Of a stretch of 64,000 nt of DNA, positions 60,101 through 64,000 are shown piece by piece (position 1 is the stretch's first letter; every line of letters begins with the position of its first letter). The stretch spans positions 124,001 through 188,000 of the forward strand of contig VIIQ02000163.1 in NCBI GenBank assembly GCA_007449985.2, in the 5' to 3' direction. Position numbers and translations under genes: made by a program. The notes beneath the pieces are model-generated. The model saw only the letters and a list, made by a program, of their open reading frames with translations, made no database searches and was not told where the DNA came from. The stretch is from Desmodesmus armatus (taxonomy: Eukaryota; Chlorophyta; Chlorophyceae; Sphaeropleales; Scenedesmaceae).

Positions 60101-60789
60101 ATGCCATGTTGCACAGCTACGGCAGCAGGAAGGGCGGCAGGCCTTGACGCCACAGTATTCGATCATTGCTCAAATGTGTGTCCATACTTGAAGTTGATGA
60201 TGGTTCAGTTGCTTCATCATTGGGGTGATCAAACAGCTGCTGCTGTGCTTGACGGCACAAGCAGGCACAGCTGAGGTGGGTCAATGCCATGGCTACTGAA
60301 CCCCACACCCCACAACCAGATAAGCGCCCCATGCCCTGCCATCTGCACCTGCAGCTGCTGTAGCTTCTCACGAAGAGTCGCATTCTCTGCATTGGCTTGC
60401 TCTGCTTCCTGCTGCAGTAGATCTATTCGCTCCTCCAGGCGGCGAATGTGAGCCTTGTCAGCCTTGGCGGCATTGCACAGCAGCTGCAGACAACATGGCA
60501 AATATTTTTTGAGCATAATTGTGCATGTCATGCAGATTTTCAGCTGCATCGTGCTGCTGCCAGGATGTAAACGAATGAAGGGACGTCTGCAGCTGCTGGT
60601 GTGGGTAGGACCGAGCTTGGCCCACGATGTTGCGCCCACATTGTTGCTTTGAGTGCACAGGAAGTAGCAGTACAACTGACCCTTGGAACAAGTATGACTC
60701 GTGTGCAACCGACCTCGAATGCAATGTAGATATCGTCTGAGCTGGAGCTGTGGCTGGTGCTGGCCACTCTGATTTTCTGCTGCCCATTC
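56299..60789 (-). CDS. coiled-coil family protein, paralogue 4, poly-Gln tail
   Basis: Five exons (minus), phases consistent: 60714-60789, 60349-60483 (135 nt), 59683-59903, 58326-58621 and 56299-57794. They encode about 740 residues; the start is not identified. The 135-nt exon is the family's coiled-coil module (NAAKADKAHIRRLEERIDLL, ending KLQQLQ). Exon 59683-59903 gives GVLAKKDEDFTQQTLS and KLSLLQQKLSQKGFELVVQQ. The next gives ERHSKLSQQLEACQGLL and a Gly/Ala stretch. The last exon is low-complexity, with two long Gln runs (57077-57197 and 56882-56972), Ser/Arg stretches (SSSPTRRHTSTASPTSRK) and the end YRKFLMESLGSITD. Donor GTCGGT after exon 60714-60789 is weak, so that exon is the least certain. 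Function unknown. Confidence 0.65.
56882..57197 (-). repeat. coding CAG (poly-Gln) expansions in paralogue 4
   Basis: Two CAG blocks on the sense strand, 57077-57197 and 56882-56972, separated by about 100 bases of ordinary sequence. They encode glutamine in the open frame and contain a few CGG (Arg) and GAG (Glu) interruptions. Confidence 0.9.
58640..58910 (+). repeat. (TACAG)n array next to a splice acceptor
   Basis: Irregular TACAG/CAGTACTCAGCATG units, then about 32 regular units from about 58748. On the sense strand of paralogue 4 it is a TACTG array that runs to within about 15 bases of the acceptor of exon 58326-58621. Confidence 0.9.
59195..59273 (+). mobile_element. SINE-like element, copy 7 (truncated body)
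   Basis: CCCTTGGCTCGCTGGGTAGT and GCTGGGGTTTGGGAACGCCC resemble the tail-proximal body, followed by the long CTGTA array. The element is in opposite orientation to paralogue 4, inside its intron. Confidence 0.5.
59274..59618 (+). repeat. long (CTGTA)n pentanucleotide array
   Basis: About 69 units, the complement of the TACAG array at 42673-43065, again joined to a SINE-like body. Confidence 0.95.
59935..60060 (-). repeat. decoy acceptor plus exon start, with CTG tract (paralogue 4)
   Basis: Exon 59683-59903 begins GVLAKKDEDFT after GCCTCAG. At about 60023 (minus) a copy reads GAIAKEDEAFT after CTCAG and then degenerates. A CTG tract (sense) lies between the copy and the true acceptor. Confidence 0.8.
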
Positions 60790-63785
60790 CTGCAAGGATA
60801 AAACACCACTCGTCAGCCACAACCCAGGGCTGCCCTGATCAATAACAATTACATCAGTTGCATAGAATAAAAAAATAGGAGAGAGCCTGTCTGAGCTGCC
60901 CTCATACAGCAAGCACATTGAGCCATTGGTGTTCCTGCTGCTTTGCTGCTGCTGCTCCTGCTGCTGCTGTTGCTGCTGCTTATGACACCGCCGTGCATGA
61001 CAGTGGATTCGAACACGGATACGTGCCTTTGTGGATCCATGCGTGAAGGCGCAAGCAGCGCATCGACGACCGCTAGTAGTGCTATATCTGCCGATACATG
61101 GTCCGATAGTTGGTGGTGATGTCACTGCTGTTTAGCGCTAGTGCCACGTGTGACGTAGTGAATCGAGTACTCATTTCTTTAGCACTGGTTTTCAGTGTGG
61201 TATCCCAGTCGTGTGGCATCTCTTGTACTATTGCGGAACACGTCTGGACACCTTATAGAAACGAAACACTACACCAAACGTGGATATTCAAACGTTGCCA
61301 AGCAAATTTTTCATCCGAACACCCGTTTGTCTTCCAGAATGTCACCACCACATATTAGTAATTTGTTCAGAGCGGCGCCGAATTACTCTGTGAGCACTTG
61401 CAACAACGCGTCTGGTTTAATCTTATCAGTTCTGTTCATGACAGGCGTGCAGTTTACGTTTGTGGGCTGAGACGCCTACTGAGGCGCCGGTGCATGATGT
61501 ACAAGTGGCCATGAATGGGCATGGACGTGGGCCATCACTGCACCATTCAGCCCATTTGTGAGCAGATTTTGCAAATTGGATGCGCCATAAGTCATGTCCC
61601 TGCAAGTAGACGCATATAGGCACATGCATCCCCTTGGAACCACCAGACCTTGGCTTTCCTGCACACTGCACACTCACAGCTGCATGTATATCAGCAGGGC
61701 CATCATGTCACCAGCCCAACAAAGGAAAACCATGCGCACCCTGCAAGAGCTTTGCATGGTCAGAACTTGGAGCTTCAAGCAGCCGCATCCAAAGAGACTT
61801 CAGGAAGCAGGCAACTGAGTGACGATCATTGTCCTCAACTTCAACAATCAACACCCGGCCCAGCTTGCTCAATCATTGGTGGCCGGGCATGGTGCTTGGT
61901 GTGTGCCCGCCCCTCCAACACCACAAGACCCCACAGGGGCATGCGCACAGTGCCTGCAGTTGGAGAGGCTGGGTATAGCAGGGCATACACACCACGACCT
62001 ATCAAACTGCAACACGCAATACTTATCACTGCCAGTCTGTGACACACAACAGATACACATCAACACACTGCGTCAAATTGTATCTCGTAGGCAGGGGCAG
62101 ACGCAAATATGACACTCAGCATAAGACACATCACTGCCAGTCTGAGACTGTCTGAGACAGACGTCGCACACGCCCAGTGCTCCAGTGTTCAATGCTCCGG
62201 GTGCAGAAAATGCTGGATGGACAGACAGGCCCGGCCTGCAGCGGCTGCACAGCACCTTCACGACGCACTGCGCACCGTGGATGAGAGGCTCTGAAATATA
62301 AGCCAGGCAGAGCCCCCTCCCCAACTTGTATTGAGTCAGCCAATACATGTATCCCTACTGATACCACACGAGTAAGGGTGATCTGCCATCAAACACCTAC
62401 GGCAATCGCTTGCTCGGCTAGTATCACATGTAAGGTGCTCAGGGTCGCACTTCAGGGGGCCCCATATGATGTGTGGTGGCATATCTGAGTCTACGGTGCC
62501 TGCCCGGCAGGCTGCTGAGCAGCATTGCTGCTGTTGCAGCACTGCAATGACCAGCTGGTCGCACTACGCCCCAGTCAACAACACAACGGCCAATGCTTAG
62601 TTAGTGCCACAGCATGTGCTCGGTCTGCAGACACAACGTGCGACCCATGATGTGCTCCGCCCGCCCATTTGTTGGGTCAGTTGACAGTGACGAGAAAAAG
62701 TGACACAAGCAAACATACCAACAACAGGCCCGTTATGGTCTTCCAAACCAAGCCTTCACACATGCTACCTACAGCAGCAGCACTTGCATAAGTGCAGCTG
62801 CATTACCCTGTGACACAGTGCTGTAGTGCTAAGTCATAGCTGCAAGTGTAAGAAGGATTGACAACAGCCACGTGGCAGAAAGTAGAGGAGTTGAACAGTC
62901 GAGCCTCTGAATGCAACACACTTGTATAGTGTGGGGGACCACAATGTCACCCACAATATGCTTGAAACAGGGCTGGAACAGCTTCGAGACCGCTGCCAAA
63001 ACAAACTCAGCGTCAGCCACACCACCGTGGTGGCTTAGTAAACTCAAGCCTGAAGGCTCAGCGTGAGGTGCCAAAAAGTTTGTGCACTGCATTCTGGTGT
63101 ACAGTATCCAGAAGAAATCAACAACTCGCCAGTGACGACGGTGCTCTTTGCCGCAAAGAGTGTGCGGCACACCATCAACAGTCTTGCTGGAATGTATCGT
63201 CAAGTATAGGGTCCTCCAGGACGCATCTGGGGCCGTGCAAGGGGACGGCGGCAACCGCAAAGGATAACCTGTTGCCTACAGCTTGCTGAGTGCATGTCTA
63301 ATCCGGCTGGTAGCCGGCAGGGGACTTGGCTGCTTACAACAATCTGCATGAGGGTGCTTTCCACCCAGCCACTGATCGCTCCTCCCAGCAACAGCTGAGA
63401 ACATAACTGTCAAGGCTGCAAACAGCAGCACATGCCGCAAACGCAACGCTTCCCCAGTTTGTCATGTTGTTTGCACAGACACCCCCTCCACATACATTTG
63501 CCCAGGATGCGAGCATAGCTCACCCCATCGACACCGTAAGGTATACAGGACAAGGAGACACCGTGCATACAGCCCATCTCTATTCGTCCCAAGAACACAA
63601 CTTGCACCGGGCAGACTGGGAGCATGAAAGGTATTGCTGGTGTACATCAACAGTATAACATGCAGCACAAAGCTGAGGCGTAACATTGCGACACATTAAG
63701 GACACACATAAGTTTGTATTGCAACACAGACATATCGGCACAATGCTGCTGCACCATTATGCAACCACCATAATGATAAATAGGT
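60790..63785. other. no supported gene
   Basis: Likely upstream region of paralogue 4, followed by sequence without recognised exons. A 143-codon minus frame at 62829-63260 reads somewhat protein-like but has no recognised motif. Confidence 0.4.
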
Positions 63786-63975
63786 ATGACAGCTGCTGCT
63801 GATCCCCTCCCCAAAGCAATGCTCAACGAGCTGCCAGCTCATGTCCGACCATGCAGTAGTGCATGGCTGTCCCGACAGCATCTGGCCAGTGTGGCAACCA
63901 CATTCGACTCGCTCTGTGCCACCAGCGCCCCAGGTTTCAAACCGTTCTTGAGACAACCACAGCAAATACTCGCAG
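63786..63975 (+). CDS. possible first exon of a gene running off the right edge
   Basis: ATG-led open frame MTAAADPLPKAMLNELPAHV, then SSAWLSRQHLASVATTFDSL, with a GTGGCA donor candidate at 63976. The pattern of a short leader, LP-x3-L, and a later Leu/Ser/Ala helix loosely recalls algal F-box-like N-termini. That is a weak guess. It could also be chance. Confidence 0.25.
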
Positions 63976-64000
63976 GTGGCATATCCTGACACAAACACAT

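Noticed and set aside
60990..61070. tRNA-like B box (GTTCGAATCC on the minus strand)
   Set aside because: The arms around it do not pair as a T stem plus acceptor stem, and no A box lies at the right distance.
62829..63260. 143-codon minus frame with a protein-like middle (LAAVSKLFQPCFKHIVGDIV)
   Set aside because: No domain recognised and no consistent exon structure. It is kept only as a spacer remark.

Overview
This is nuclear DNA of a eukaryote, most likely a green alga of the Sphaeropleales (Scenedesmus/Tetradesmus type). The reasons are many short GT-AG introns, mid-range GC, very abundant CAG/CTG microsatellites, a plant-like ABCF5 gene, an algal-style Gypsy gag, TGTAA motifs downstream of genes, and short interstitial TTTAGGG repeats (Chlamydomonas itself uses TTTTAGGG). 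The taxon is inferred; no marker gene is present.

Layout. 1-5.1 kb: 3' two thirds of an ABCF5-like ABC ATPase gene (+). 6.2-8.5 kb: a two-exon gene (+) whose core resembles animal 2'-5'-oligoadenylate synthetase (OAS) but lacks the catalytic acids. 8.8-10.9 kb: an old foldback (palindromic) repeat. 11.3-11.9 kb: a decayed copy of the OAS-like gene. 12.3-16.1 and 21.7-25.6 kb: two arms of an inverted duplication, each carrying a secreted Ig-like-repeat protein gene. The left copy is frameshifted and the right copy is intact. Between the arms lies a truncated Ty3/Gypsy gag (18.8-19.9 kb, -). 25.6-27.9 kb: gene-poor with short direct repeats.

27.9-60.8 kb: four paralogous genes for coiled-coil proteins with low-complexity tails. 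Two are on + (27.9-31.0 and 34.4-39.2 kb) and two on - (46.3-52.7 and 56.3-60.8 kb). I assembled them exon by exon. Reading phases agree across all introns, and several exon lengths are identical between paralogues (61, 135 and 209 nt). The 39.2-46.3 kb gap holds repeats, including a (TACAG)n array of about 390 bp. 60.8-63.8 kb has no gene I can support. At the right edge a possible first exon (+) begins.

Three patterns cut across genes. (1) Short tandem duplications straddle exon-intron junctions again and again, leaving decoy splice sites beside the real ones. (2) A dispersed element with a TACTG-repeat tail sits in introns, sometimes directly at splice sites. (3) Microsatellites are strand-ordered relative to transcription: CTG and poly-G in introns, CAG in exons. 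Single-base frameshifts in three otherwise well-formed genes may be assembly errors or real decay; the sequence alone cannot say.

No operon-like cooperation between genes is visible. The most unusual gene is the OAS-like pseudo-nucleotidyltransferase and its dead relative.
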